The position numbers and the translations under genes are program-made. A stretch of 64,000 nt of DNA from contig JAWLAG010000001.1 in the NCBI GenBank assembly GCA_041395505.1, forward strand, positions 1,426,001 to 1,490,000, in the 5' to 3' direction. Position 1 is the stretch's first letter. Each line of letters begins with the position of its first letter. The stretch is from Steroidobacteraceae bacterium (GTDB lineage Bacteria; Pseudomonadota; Gammaproteobacteria; Steroidobacterales; Steroidobacteraceae). Below the pieces are notes generated by a model. It was not told the origin of the DNA. It worked only from the letters and a program-made list of their open reading frames with translations, and did no database searches. This document shows positions 35,702 to 44,943 of the stretch, in pieces.

Positions 35702-36349
35702 TTACGAGCGTCGCGGTCGTCCGCCATGGCAGATCGCCTCGGTGTCCGCGCGACGAAACTCCGCCACCCAGTTCGTCTCCCAGCTCCGGTTATCGTAGGA
35801 AAACGCCTGCTCCCATCGTGCGTGATCGTGATCAATCTTCTCCCATAGGTATCGAACTTTCACGGGCCGGTGATCGTCTTCATCTTCCGCATAGAATTCG
35901 CCGCGGTTGCCATCAAATCCTCCGACTGCGGGAATGGGGTCGAGTTTTCCGGTCGTGCCGTTAACCCAGTAAATCGACCATTGTCTTTTTTCAACGTCAA
36001 AGGTGCGCAATGTAAGACCATTGCTCTTCTTGCTTGGCGTATATAGTTCACCAACAGTTGCGAGACCATCCAGGTAAAGTGACATGCAGAGTGTCGATGC
36101 GAACTCGACCCAGTCCGTGCTGCCGGCACCGCGAATCCTGAGTCGTCGCTGCCTTGTCAGCCAGCCGCCAACAAAGTAGTCGAAGTCATGGACGTCACCG
36201 GTGCGCGTGATGGTGTAGCCAGGAGGAGAATCGATCGACCGGCCGGAGTCGCCGGCGATTGCGCCCATGCCCGATACGCTCGCAACCATTGTGATGCAAA
36301 GACGCGTGGCGGCACCGAATGCAGACCGCGCTGGTTTCAACAGTTTCAT
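35702..36349 (-). CDS. Exported DUF1579-like hypothetical protein A
   Basis: A 215-residue protein with an N-terminal hydrophobic segment that is a likely signal peptide. Conserved features shared with its neighbour at 36554-37138 are HDFDYFVGGWLTRQRRLRIR, QWSIYWVNGTTGKLDPIP, GEFYAEDE, RYLWEKID-like and WEQAFSYDNRSWETNWV. These fit the DUF1579-type lipocalin-like family that often stands beside regulators of detoxification genes. The pair are tandem duplicates diverged well apart. Confidence 0.65.
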   Translation of the reverse strand: MKLLKPARSAFGAATRLCITMVASVSGMGAIAGDSGRSIDSPPGYTITRTGDVHDFDYFVGGWLTRQRRLRIRGAGSTDWVEFASTLCMSLYLDGLATVGELYTPSKKSNGLTLRTFDVEKRQWSIYWVNGTTGKLDPIPAVGGFDGNRGEFYAEDEDDHRPVKVRYLWEKIDHDHARWEQAFSYDNRSWETNWVAEFRRADTEAICHGGRPRRS

Positions 36350-36553
36350 CGGAATGCAGGCCTCGCGCAGTAGTTGAAATCGCTTCGGATTCTAGGCGGC
36401 CTGGTCGTGGCATCAAAGCAATAATAGTCGACGTTTATTTCAAGTCGACCTTGAAATTGCTCGCGGTCGCGTTCGGCGCCAGCGGTCAATGTAAACTTGA
36501 TTCCGCATTGTTTTGTCCCAAGCTACCAGCTGGCAAGAACTACAGCGTCTCGG

Positions 36554-37138
36554 CTAGCGCGTCGGCAAACGTACCTGATCTGTAATCCAATTGACCTCCC
36601 AGGTCTTGCCGCCGTCGTCGGAAAACGCCTGTTCGAAGTGAGGGTGCTCTGTGTCAGTTTGTGTCCACTGGTAACGAATCAGAATCGTGCGCCCCTGATA
36701 CGTGTCTTGTGCGAAGAATTCGCCGACTCCATCGCTGAATTGACCAACATTCGCGGGCCCGCCGATTGCACCTTGTTGCTGGTTGGCCCAGTAGAGACTC
36801 CACTGGCGGGTCGCGGGATTGTAGAGGCGCAAAGTCAGGCCGACTATGGGTCCGCTCGGGCCGCCAACATTGAATTCCTCGATCTGGGCTGCACCATCCC
36901 AGACACGACGTGTCTTGGATTTGCCATCGAACTGGACCCACTCGCTGGAGCCAGTCAAAGGGTGCATCAAGCGCCTGAGGTGAATGGTCCATTCGCCGAG
37001 CTCAAAATCAAAATCGTGGGACCCATCGCGGACATTGGGCTGCGCCTTGATGGGTAGATCCGCAGCATTCGCGTAAATCGCGTTGGTCGCGAGCAACAGC
37101 GCGACAGTCGGTAATGCGAGCGAACCAATGCTTTTCAT
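36554..37138 (-). CDS. Exported DUF1579-like hypothetical protein B
   Basis: A 194-residue paralogue of the previous gene with a clear Sec signal (cleavage after ...YANA). Shared core: GSHDFDFELGEWTIHLRRLM, RQWSLYWANQQQGAIGGP, GEFFAQDTYQGRTILIRYQW and FEQAFSDDGGKTWEVNWI. Start ATG at 37138. It is divergent from the LysR gene at 37241, with about 100 bp between them, so that regulator probably controls it. Confidence 0.68.
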   Translation of the reverse strand: MKSIGSLALPTVALLLATNAIYANAADLPIKAQPNVRDGSHDFDFELGEWTIHLRRLMHPLTGSSEWVQFDGKSKTRRVWDGAAQIEEFNVGGPSGPIVGLTLRLYNPATRQWSLYWANQQQGAIGGPANVGQFSDGVGEFFAQDTYQGRTILIRYQWTQTDTEHPHFEQAFSDDGGKTWEVNWITDQVRLPTR

Positions 37139-37240
37139 TGTGACTCCGGCAAATTGCAGCGACAGCAAGTCTAGGTCGTACCCGCATCGGCGATGACACA
37201 AAGATTTGACGGTGATACAAGGTTACGCTTTAAATGCGCG

Positions 37241-38095
37241 ATGCGATCGCGTTTACCACCTTTTGATGCGCTGCGCGTGCTTGCCCTGTGCGTGCGCACA
37301 AGCAACTTCACCAAGGCGGCTGACGCGCTGGGACTATCACCGGCCGCCGTCAGCCAGCGCATGCGCCAACTTGAAAAAGACCTGGGAGTGATCCTATTCC
37401 GGCGGCGAGGTCCGCAGCTCATACCCACGGATCGCGCTCGCTCCATGGCCTCGAAGGTCGAGGTCGCGATTGGCGAATTGCGCGCAGCCATCGACGACTG
37501 TCGGATGGACCGAATGCCTTTGAGAGTCACCTGTGCGCCAACGTTTGCGGCCCGGTGGTTGCTGCCACGGCTGGCGACATACCATGGGTTGCCAGATGCG
37601 AATCCGCTTGTTGTGGACGCTTCCACCGTATTCGCGCCACCCGGCACGTTCGATGTTGCAATCCGTTTCATGGCGTCGCCAACAGCGGGAATGGCGGCCG
37701 TCCGTCTATGCGCGGATCGGGCCACGCCATTAATCAGTCCGCGCCTGCTCGGCAATCGGCGCGCATTCGCGATCGACGACCTGTTGCGCACGCCCTTGGT
37801 GCCGGATTCACGGTGGTCGGCCTGGTTTCAATGCAGCGGTCATCCTTGCGTGGTTCCTAGGTTTGTCGCCACACGCTTTGCCACCTATGAACTCGAAGCA
37901 CAGGCGGCCGTGCAAGGCATAGGCGCTGCATTGCTGTCGCCAGTCATGTATGCCGACCTGTGCCAGCAAGGTGTACTTTTCGCTCCATTCAGTCAAACAG
38001 TCGATCGCGCGGAGAGCTACTGGTTATTATGGGAAGGAAACCGTCGCGAGCCGCATTTCGTGCATTGGATCAAAGAGCAGTTTGCGCATGGTTAG
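37241..38095 (+). CDS. LysR-family transcriptional regulator
   Basis: A 284-residue GcvA-like LysR protein. The HTH is near the N-terminus (ALRVLALCVRTSNFTKAADA, LGLSPAAVSQRMRQLEKDLG) and is followed by a periplasmic-binding-like effector domain (PLRVTCAPTFAARWLLPRLA). ATG at 37241 leaves MRSRLPPFDALRV, the normal distance to the HTH; an upstream start at 37193 is less likely. Divergent from DUF1579-like gene B. Confidence 0.87.
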   Translation: MRSRLPPFDALRVLALCVRTSNFTKAADALGLSPAAVSQRMRQLEKDLGVILFRRRGPQLIPTDRARSMASKVEVAIGELRAAIDDCRMDRMPLRVTCAPTFAARWLLPRLATYHGLPDANPLVVDASTVFAPPGTFDVAIRFMASPTAGMAAVRLCADRATPLISPRLLGNRRAFAIDDLLRTPLVPDSRWSAWFQCSGHPCVVPRFVATRFATYELEAQAAVQGIGAALLSPVMYADLCQQGVLFAPFSQTVDRAESYWLLWEGNRREPHFVHWIKEQFAHG

Positions 38096-38283
38096 AATGC
38101 GGATCACAGGGTCGGTCGAATTGTGAGTGGGCAACGCAGCAAGCAGGACAATCTGCAGTGCGGTGCGTTACGTGTCGTCAAGGCAGCTTGGGGCATGCAC
38201 GCCCTCGATCTGAACGATCACGCACTGGGCGCGTTGTCACCGAATGCAATAAGATCGGCAACCAGAATGGGGAGGACACCGCG

Positions 38284-39003
38284 ATGCGCACACTGACCGT
38301 CGTGCTTGCACTGGCCTGCTTGCAGGCCTGTGGTGGCACGCTTGGAGGCACCAAATCCTTTACGCTCGATGTTGCCATGCCGGAGCAGGGCCAGCTTCGC
38401 CATCGTGTCGAGCTGAAGACCATCGAGGCAATGAAAGGCGGTAGTGAAGTCGACTCCGTCGGCACCTTCCACCTCGGCAGGCTCGACGACGGCGAGATCG
38501 CCGATGTGCGCAAGTCGCTTGCCTCGACTCTGCAGCGTGTGAACTGGCCGTCGGCCGATACCGGTACACTCGACCTGCATGTGCTCTACACGAGCTACTA
38601 TGTCGCGCACAGCAACAACGACGGCGCGATCGTGGCGACGATCGACTGGGCCCTGGCCCGGAATTCGAACGAAGTGACTTTTTCCGAGCGCTTCTTTACA
38701 TCGGTCCAGGCGGACGACGTCCCGGGACTCAACACGCTCGGCAAAATCAAGGACCTGCTGAACCAGCACGTCGTGCAGCGCATTGCAGATACGAGCGTCC
38801 TGATCGCGATGGACCCGGGCGCCAAACCCCGGGTCGCCGTGCCGCACACCTACGGCACGATCGCGGAGGCTGTCGCGCCGCTGCCGAAGCGGCTCACCTC
38901 GCTGATGGGCCTGCCACAATTCTCGACCAAGACCATGGACTGGGAGAAAGGCTCGCGCAACGAGCCCGTCGACTGGAGCAAACGGCTCGCGACCTCACCC
39001 TGA
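38284..39003 (+). CDS. Hypothetical lipoprotein
   Basis: A 239-residue lipoprotein with lipobox LQAC (cysteine near 16). ATG at 38284 follows GGGGAGGAC, an excellent ribosome site, although the frame is open to 37960. The mature part is a mixed alpha/beta domain (TLDLHVLYTSYYVAHSNNDG, then ATIDWALARNSNEVTF). No family recognised. A hairpin follows the stop. Confidence 0.68.
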   Translation: MRTLTVVLALACLQACGGTLGGTKSFTLDVAMPEQGQLRHRVELKTIEAMKGGSEVDSVGTFHLGRLDDGEIADVRKSLASTLQRVNWPSADTGTLDLHVLYTSYYVAHSNNDGAIVATIDWALARNSNEVTFSERFFTSVQADDVPGLNTLGKIKDLLNQHVVQRIADTSVLIAMDPGAKPRVAVPHTYGTIAEAVAPLPKRLTSLMGLPQFSTKTMDWEKGSRNEPVDWSKRLATSP

Positions 39004-39007
39004 GGCC

Positions 39008-39032
39008 GCCGGATCGCCCGATCGGATCCGGC
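39008..39032. terminator. Hairpin between convergent genes
   Basis: GCCGGATC (39008-39015) pairs with GATCCGGC (39025-39032) across a 9-nt loop, 5 nt past the lipoprotein stop. No T-run; a bidirectional terminator is possible. Confidence 0.4.
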
Positions 39033-39101
39033 TCGGAGTTCATCCGCCCTGACGCGGGTTCGGCGCAAGGTTGCACAATTTCCGTGCAGCGATCCGCGGC
39101 C

Positions 39102-39902
39102 TCAGGAATGTCTCAGAGCATCGATACCCCAGTCGGCACCGCGATAGGACTCCGCAACCACCCAAGCGCTCACAGCCAGCACCCAAGTGTCGACCGTTTC
39201 GATTCTCTGAAACGCGCTTAATTGGCCGGCGATCGCGATGGGCAGCCAGACCAGCGGCAAAAACAAACCCATCTGTATTGCCGATAGAACGGCCGCCAAC
39301 CGATCCATCACGCGAACGAGAATCGCAACGCCCGCCACCAAATACGTGCAGCCCGTGAAATAGGCCCAGCCTACCTGCCAACCCAGCCAGGACGGGACGA
39401 GCGGTGCGGTCATGTTGAGGTAAAAGAAATGCGAGAGACCGAAGGCAAGCAGCGACAGGCCATATAGAAGCCTGGCGATGCGCACGCCGCTTTCGCCTGT
39501 CACGAACGACACCCGGCGACGTTCCCAGCCCGTTGCGAGCTGCGCGTATAGAACCCAGGCGCCGGCCACGATAACCGAAGTCATCGCAAAGCTCTGGTAG
39601 GAAACCTCCTGCAGCGGCGCGCGGAGGATAAACGGGGCCTTGAAGGCAACGAGCCAGAACAGCAGAAATGCGAGCAGCAACCGCGCTGCATGGGAGGCAG
39701 TCTGCCGCCAAAGCAATCCCAGACCGCCCGCCAGCGCGAAACCGCCGGATAAATAGACCAGCGCCCCGTGACGCGGCGTGTCCGTCGCAGCGCCGATCCA
39801 GATCGGCGCGAGGTCGCCTTGGATCAGGCTGGTCGCACCCAGAAATATCATGGTCGCTGCAAAGACAGCGTGCGCCAGGCTGTGGAATGTCTTGCGCGGC
39901 AT
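39102..39902 (-). CDS. DoxX-like polytopic membrane protein
   Basis: A 266-residue protein with about eight membrane helices. Two similar halves are seen: SLIQGDLAPIWIGAATD and a second GLSHFFYLNMTAPLVPSWLG, each followed by glycine-rich helices (YLSGGFALAGGLGLL, YFTGCTYLVAGVAILV). This duplicated pattern is typical of DoxX-type proteins. Role unknown. It lies downstream of a methyltransferase-like gene. Confidence 0.7.
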   Translation of the reverse strand: MPRKTFHSLAHAVFAATMIFLGATSLIQGDLAPIWIGAATDTPRHGALVYLSGGFALAGGLGLLWRQTASHAARLLLAFLLFWLVAFKAPFILRAPLQEVSYQSFAMTSVIVAGAWVLYAQLATGWERRRVSFVTGESGVRIARLLYGLSLLAFGLSHFFYLNMTAPLVPSWLGWQVGWAYFTGCTYLVAGVAILVRVMDRLAAVLSAIQMGLFLPLVWLPIAIAGQLSAFQRIETVDTWVLAVSAWVVAESYRGADWGIDALRHS

Positions 39903-39928
39903 GATCGAGTTTCTCTAGCGTGCACAGG

Positions 39929-40702
39929 TCAGTCGGGCTTTCGAAAGCGCAGCATGAATTGATCGGTTCGGAATCGGATGCTGGGGTCGAATACATTAAC
40001 AGTGCGGGAATCGCTGGGGTTGCGAAGCGCTTCGGATTCGGCCTCCAGGCGAAAGCCTGCTGCTTCCACTTCCCGGCGGACGATGGCCGGATCGATGCGA
40101 TGAAGTCGATTGGGAATTGTATCCTGATCGGGGTCTTCGGGCGCGGAATGATCGATGATCACCAGCGCGCCGCCCGGCCGCAGCGATCGGAAGAACAAAG
40201 CGACCATTGAATGTGGATTGACCTGCAATGAGGTGACATGAAAATCGTGATAGATCTGGCTGACGAAGATGAGATCGAGCGGGTGGCGTCGCCGGAACGC
40301 CCATCCTTCGGAGAGAACGTCCACGTTTGAAAATTCAGGATCGCGTTCGAGTTGATAGATTGGCCCCTGCTCCGCGCTTGCCGGGCGGCCGTGCGCATCG
40401 GTGACCGCATAGACGTGTCCCGTGGGGCCGACAATATTCGAAAATAGCCGCGTGTAATAACCTGTACCGGGACCCAAATCGACGACATATTCACCCGGGC
40501 GCACTTGAGCAAAGGCGAGCACTTCCGTCGGGTGGCGCACGGTATCGAGGACATGATCGTCGGCAGGACGGCTTGGACGAGCCAGCGCAGCTTGGATCAG
40601 GTCTTCCGATGAGACAACTTTTCCGGCCTGCGCCGATGCTGCACCGCCCATGGCGATCGCAAGGAGTGCTGTGCCCAGCACCAGCCTGCGGCGGTCGATC
40701 AT
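39929..40702 (-). CDS. Exported class I SAM-dependent methyltransferase-like protein
   Basis: A 257-residue protein with a signal peptide (MIDRRRLVLGTALLAIAMGG, cleavage near ASAQA), then a methyltransferase fold: motif I VVDLGPGTGYYTRLFS, HPLDLIFVSQIYHDFH, and LRPGGALVIIDHSAPE. The ATG at 40702 has AGGAG upstream. A secreted methyltransferase is unusual because SAM is cytoplasmic; this family is nonetheless common in proteobacteria with a predicted signal, and its substrate is unknown. Confidence 0.83.
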   Translation of the reverse strand: MIDRRRLVLGTALLAIAMGGAASAQAGKVVSSEDLIQAALARPSRPADDHVLDTVRHPTEVLAFAQVRPGEYVVDLGPGTGYYTRLFSNIVGPTGHVYAVTDAHGRPASAEQGPIYQLERDPEFSNVDVLSEGWAFRRRHPLDLIFVSQIYHDFHVTSLQVNPHSMVALFFRSLRPGGALVIIDHSAPEDPDQDTIPNRLHRIDPAIVRREVEAAGFRLEAESEALRNPSDSRTVNVFDPSIRFRTDQFMLRFRKPD

Positions 40703-40981
40703 ACTGTTTCTCCTGTGCGGCAACGGCCGAGGCTGCATACAATCAGGTCTCGACCGTTGTGCGACGAACTCCGTAACGTTTGGGCGCCAAGTGTGATCAA
40801 TCCAATCCGATAATCGTATTCATGTAAAGAACGACAGTAATTGGTCCCCAGGCTCGGCGGGTTAGCCCACAACTACGCCGCGCGGCGGCGAAATGGCCGT
40901 GTTTGCCGAGTTGGCACTTGAGTGCAGGCGAGTTACATGCAGTCGCTCATGGTGGGACAGTGACGAACCGAGGGCCAAAGA

Positions 40982-41325
40982 ATGAACACACCTGTCGTCC
41001 TCCGAAATGTGCGGTGGCTATTCGCCACTAATGCGTTGATCAATTGGGTTGTCTCATTACCGGGCATACTTGATCCGACAGCGGCAGCATTGGCATTCGG
41101 GGGGTTGGAACCTCGCTACCCGTCGATCATTCGACTGTGGCAATGCTTCGTTTTCATGTTTGGCTGTCTCTTCTGGGAGGTCAGCCGAGACGTCGCATGC
41201 AAGGCAGCACTCATCAAATACGTTTGGTTATTTTGATCGTATTGACCAACTGGGTATGGATTCCATTCATCGTGTGGGGCGATATCGCGGTCAGGAGCGC
41301 AATCGGCCGTTCCGTCACGCGGTGA
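40982..41325 (+). pseudogene. Frameshifted small membrane protein
   Basis: From the ATG at 40982 an 84-codon frame encodes two membrane helices (VRWLFATNALINWVVSLPG, RLWQCFVFMFGCLFWEVSRD) and stops at 41236 after YVWLF. The +1/-1 frame continues the same protein naturally with LTNWVWIPFIVWGDIAVRSA to 41325. A single-base indel near 41220-41240 explains this. The restored product would be about 115 residues with three or four helices. Either a decayed gene or a sequencing error. The region 41340-41613 shows nothing convincing. Confidence 0.6.
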
Positions 41326-41613
41326 ACTTACTGCCGTAATTGACCCGGAGCGTGCGTTCGGCGTCGTCAACCATAACCAGAAAATTCCTGACGGAAAACA
41401 GTGCCATGTCTACCCAGCCTCCGTGGGTGTCACGCGTCTGTTGAGACATTCTGTCCTGCCCAAGGTGCCTGCCACACCGTCATTGGTTTCACGAGCCGGT
41501 CTGATCACAAAGCGCTATCGAAGCTCGCGTGGTTTTCGGGCCGTCGGCTCTTCAGGCATTGCCTGTAATTGGTGGCGATGTAGGTGCGGACTCAGAGCTC
41601 ATTTGCGATCGCA

Positions 41614-41985
41614 CTATTTCCGTGGCCGATAGTCACCGCGTGGACCGGGAGTTATGTGCAGCAGGAGAGATGGTTCAATCATCTGAATTCGATGCCATTC
41701 ACCTTGCCGAACGATGCATGCGTCACCCGGGCCCAGATCGAGGCTGGCTGCCGGGTCAGATTCACCGATTACACGCAATCTGCCCGAAATTACGTACAGT
41801 ATTTCGTCGCCATCGGGATGGACCTCGCCGTTGTGAGGCGCATCTCCCGTCACCGAGACGAAACCTACGGTCATGCCGTCGATTCGCTCCGGCGGGCCGC
41901 TTTTTCGTGTTCGGGCCGAGACTGTTAAATCTCGGTGAATATCCAGGGCGAAGCGACTGACGTCGACTGGTTCTAGATTCGCCAT
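41614..41985 (-). CDS. Cupin-domain protein
   Basis: A 123-residue single-cupin protein. Motif 1 is HNGEVHPDGDEILYVISGRL, carrying the His-x-Asp/Glu metal ligands, and motif 2 is GPGDACIVRQGEWHRIQ with the second histidine. No signal peptide. Small cupins bind metal and small organic substrates; its reaction is not known. Next gene downstream on the strand is distant. Confidence 0.82.
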   Translation of the reverse strand: MANLEPVDVSRFALDIHRDLTVSARTRKSGPPERIDGMTVGFVSVTGDAPHNGEVHPDGDEILYVISGRLRVIGESDPAASLDLGPGDACIVRQGEWHRIQMIEPSLLLHITPGPRGDYRPRK

Positions 41986-42073
41986 GGGGTTGCTCCATTA
42001 TTGGCACGATCGAATCCATACGATGGCGCGGACGCCGTTCCAAATGCAATCACCGATCGCGCGGTTCTTCGAT

Positions 42074-42661
42074 TCATGTCACTGCCCACGACAAGGCCTC
42101 TTCGAGCCGATCGTTACCCCAGAAGAGCTCGCTCCCGACCAGGAAAGATGGAGCACCGAAAATAGCCCGACGGGAAGCCTCTTCCGTCTGCGTGCGAAGG
42201 AGGGTCTTGGCGTCCGGCGTCTGAGTCTCGTTCAGGATTGGTTCTGGATCCTGCCCCAACGCAATTAGGCAGTCAGCTACGGTCTCGGGCAGTGATATGT
42301 CGAGGTCTTCGGCGAAGTTCGCGCGGTAGATGTTGCGAACAAACTCAGGGAGCCATTCGGCCTGGCTGTAGCGGCAGGCAATCCTGGCTGCCAGTAAACC
42401 GCTACGAGGGAACACCGTTGGGCGGCGGAACGGGATACCTTGATGTTCGCATGTGCGCTCGAGGTCTCGCCACATGTAGCGCCCCTTGGCCGGGTAGAGA
42501 TTGAACGGCGAGTCACGCCAACCCTGTTCGCGGAAAATCGGGCCGAGTAAAAAGGCTCGCCACGTGACCAAAAGGCCCCGTTCTGCCGCGAGCGCCTCTA
42601 TGCGCATCGCGGCGGGGTAGGAGTAGGTGCTGCCAAATTCAAACCAGAATTCGATGTTCAC
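42074..42661 (-). CDS. DsbA-family 2-hydroxychromene-2-carboxylate isomerase-like protein
   Basis: A 195-residue thioredoxin-fold protein of the HCCA isomerase/GST-kappa group. N-terminal FWFEFGSTYSYPAAMRIEAL, with serine where DsbA has cysteine, then WRAFLLGPIFREQG and, near the end, FGAPSFLVGSELFWGNDRLE are conserved. Enzymes of this type isomerise intermediates of polyaromatic ring degradation or use glutathione. GTG at 42661 keeps the family start; an ORF extension to 42739 lacks support. Confidence 0.87.
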   Translation of the reverse strand: MNIEFWFEFGSTYSYPAAMRIEALAAERGLLVTWRAFLLGPIFREQGWRDSPFNLYPAKGRYMWRDLERTCEHQGIPFRRPTVFPRSGLLAARIACRYSQAEWLPEFVRNIYRANFAEDLDISLPETVADCLIALGQDPEPILNETQTPDAKTLLRTQTEEASRRAIFGAPSFLVGSELFWGNDRLEEALSWAVT

Positions 42662-42731
42662 GCTGTGCGCTCTGTCTAAATTGACGTCCCCCAATGCAGC
42701 ATACGCCACACCCTTCGCGTAACCCACTCCG

Positions 42732-42941
42732 CTAACCATGGTGCGGTCTGTCGGGGCAACTACACAATGTCATCCAACAATTGCGGTCGGCTGCAACATC
42801 GCGGCACTCAACCGTTGCGATATTCCCCGCACAGGGCGGTGAAGCCGGGTCGTCTTCCCATGTGTTCAAGAGACCCACTAGGACCAACAGCAACAAGATC
42901 GGCACGAGCACGCTCGCGAGCGAGCGGGGAAAGATAAACAT
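42732..42941 (-). CDS. Small membrane protein, unknown
   Basis: A 69-residue protein with an N-terminal hydrophobic helix (SLASVLVPILLLLVLVGLLN) followed by a short cysteine-containing tail (four cysteines). The ribosome site AGGAGGAC is the strongest in the region, 6 nt before the ATG at 42941, which supports real translation. No family recognised. Divergent from the LysR gene at 43038. Confidence 0.55.
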   Translation of the reverse strand: MFIFPRSLASVLVPILLLLVLVGLLNTWEDDPASPPCAGNIATVECRDVAADRNCWMTLCSCPDRPHHG

Positions 42942-43037
42942 GATTCGGTCCTCCTGCGCCCAGACTAACGGCGGCGGATCGGCGGATAAACAAGACAAAA
43001 ATGGATTCTTTGTTCGCTATTTCTATATAATAGGAAA

Positions 43038-43964
43038 ATGGATCAATTGCGGGCGATGCGGGCATTTGTTCGCGTGGGCGAATTCGCCTCATTCTCGCGC
43101 GCGGCGGATGCGATCGACTCGTCGCGTGCGATGACCAGCACGCTGGTAGCCCAACTCGAGCGTCATTTGGGTGTGCGGCTGTTGCATCGTACAACCCGGC
43201 GCGTTTCGCTGACTCCCGAGGGCGCCGAGTATCACGACAAATGCCGCCGCATTCTCGCCGAAATCGACGCCGCTGATGCTTCGCTGAAGGGCGCCCGCGA
43301 ACGCCCAAGCGGTCGACTTCGTGTCGACGTCCCGCATTCTTTCGGGCGCTACCTGTTGCTGCCCGCGCTACCAGCCTTCACAGAGCGGTACCCTGATCTC
43401 GCGTTGGACGTGAGCCTCAATGATCGTTACGTCGATCTCGAAGCCGAGGGCGTCGACGTCGCGCTGCGAGCCGGTGTCAGCCCGCAGGCACGGCTGATCG
43501 CGCGCCGGGTTGCCACCTCGCGGCTCATCACCTGCGCAGCGCCGCAGTATCTCGCCCGCTTCGGCGCCCCTCGCACACCAGACGACCTTCATGATCATCG
43601 TCTGATCGGCTACAAGTCGGGTGCGAGGCAACGTGCCAGCCCGTGGCGTTTCACCACAGGGCAAACGGTCAGGCGACTCAAGTTGGGATTCCGCCTCACC
43701 GTCGACACGGCCGAAGCGCCCATCGTCGCCGCACTCGAAGGTGTTGGCATCGTGCAAACCGTCGATCTGCTTGTCATGCGCCTCCTCAGCGAAGGGCGCC
43801 TGATCGAATTGCTGGGTGAATACTCCAGCGCCGGCGCACCGCTCAGCGTTGTCTATCCGCGGTCGAACCAGAACAGCGTCAAGGTTCGAGTGTTCGCCGA
43901 TTTTGCCGCGCGACTCCTTAGCGATTGGCAAAAGCGCGTCGTTGTTGCGGGGGCGCGGGGTTGA
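43038..43964 (+). CDS. LysR-family transcriptional regulator
   Basis: A 308-residue regulator with the standard N-terminal HTH (MDQLRAMRAFVRVGEFASFS, then RAMTSTLVAQLERHLGVRLL and TTRRVSLTPEG) and a C-terminal substrate-binding domain beginning GRLRVDVPHSFGRYLL. A TATAAT-like box (43025-43030) and AGGA just before the ATG point to a very short leader. It is divergent from the small membrane and isomerase-like genes and likely controls them. Confidence 0.9.
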   Translation: MDQLRAMRAFVRVGEFASFSRAADAIDSSRAMTSTLVAQLERHLGVRLLHRTTRRVSLTPEGAEYHDKCRRILAEIDAADASLKGARERPSGRLRVDVPHSFGRYLLLPALPAFTERYPDLALDVSLNDRYVDLEAEGVDVALRAGVSPQARLIARRVATSRLITCAAPQYLARFGAPRTPDDLHDHRLIGYKSGARQRASPWRFTTGQTVRRLKLGFRLTVDTAEAPIVAALEGVGIVQTVDLLVMRLLSEGRLIELLGEYSSAGAPLSVVYPRSNQNSVKVRVFADFAARLLSDWQKRVVVAGARG

Positions 43965-44175
43965 CCTGGTCTTTACGGACAGTTGATGTTCACAAACCGG
44001 GCCAACCCCAACCGCGAAGAACAGATGCTGGACATCCAGAACCGCAATCACGAGACCAAAGAACACCAACATCGCGAGCATCGGCGGCGATGACCGCGGC
44101 GGCGACGGTTGGGGCGACGCCTCAGGGTGGGCGCGACGGAGCCGTCTGATCGGCCCCGCCGCTTACCGTTGGTCG

Positions 44176-44892
44176 CTAGTCGTTATCAAGCGTCGCCTTC
44201 TTGTTGGCTCCGCGCTTGGTTGCGGCTGGCGGCGGCTCATACTCGGCACCACTGGTCGTATATGCGACCAATAGCGTCGGGCGCTGCTCCGCCGGCGCGC
44301 CTTCACGCGATCGAAACGCCCAAATTGGTGCATTCTCGACAGCGCGGATAGCGAAACCCCGATTGCGGTGTTGCCCAGAGACCCACTTCTCAACTGGCCC
44401 CTTCACGTTCCAGTGCACGGGTCCGGCAGCCGAGATGGTGCGGGTCTTGTTGCTCCACGCGACCTCCGGCTGATTCGCGTAGGTCACTTCCGATTCCCTC
44501 CACACACCGCGAACGGCACCGAGTTTGACGACGTTCGGCCCGTTGCCGGACCCCACAACGTTCATGACCAGACGCGCATCGGTGATCGTCGCGCCGGCGG
44601 GAATCGCGGCTAGATCGAAGTACACGAATACGCTCTTGTCTGGATTGCCGATGTGTATAACGGTGTCGTCGCCGTAGTTCTGATCAGGTGCGCCGCCTTG
44701 CACATCGGCATCGCCTGCGGCCACCAGGCTGACCTCATGCGGGACTTGAACCGTCGGTATGTCGACGGGCGCCTCTCTCGCGTGGGCAAGCTGCGCATGC
44801 GGCGACAAGGTCGCAAAGGTACATGCCATGCCAAAGACAAGACCATGCGGCGTCGCAGCAAATGGTTTACGAACGTGTCTGATAAGCTTCAC
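44176..44892 (-). CDS. Exported DNRLRE-domain protein
   Basis: A 238-residue secreted protein. After a long, basic signal region (cleavage near LAHA), the body shows the DNRLRE/CBM-like beta-sandwich pattern: AAGDADVQGGAPDQNYGDDT, FVYFDLAAIPAGATITDARL, GVWRESEVTYANQPEV and WVSGQHRNRGFAIRAV. Such domains bind surface carbohydrate or stabilise secreted enzymes. The start is uncertain: GTG at 44892 or at 44943. A C-terminal lysine-rich tail follows. Stands alone. Confidence 0.7.
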   Translation of the reverse strand: MKLIRHVRKPFAATPHGLVFGMACTFATLSPHAQLAHAREAPVDIPTVQVPHEVSLVAAGDADVQGGAPDQNYGDDTVIHIGNPDKSVFVYFDLAAIPAGATITDARLVMNVVGSGNGPNVVKLGAVRGVWRESEVTYANQPEVAWSNKTRTISAAGPVHWNVKGPVEKWVSGQHRNRGFAIRAVENAPIWAFRSREGAPAEQRPTLLVAYTTSGAEYEPPPAATKRGANKKATLDND

Positions 44893-44943
44893 GGTTGCAG
44901 ATCCTCGTATTGCCAATGATGAGGGAGCGAAGCGCTCCGTCAC

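Noticed and set aside
39040..39996. Minus-strand frame of 318 codons overlapping the DoxX-like gene
   Set aside because: Same strand, different frame; its translation is Arg/Cys-rich, whereas the 39102-39902 frame gives regular membrane helices.
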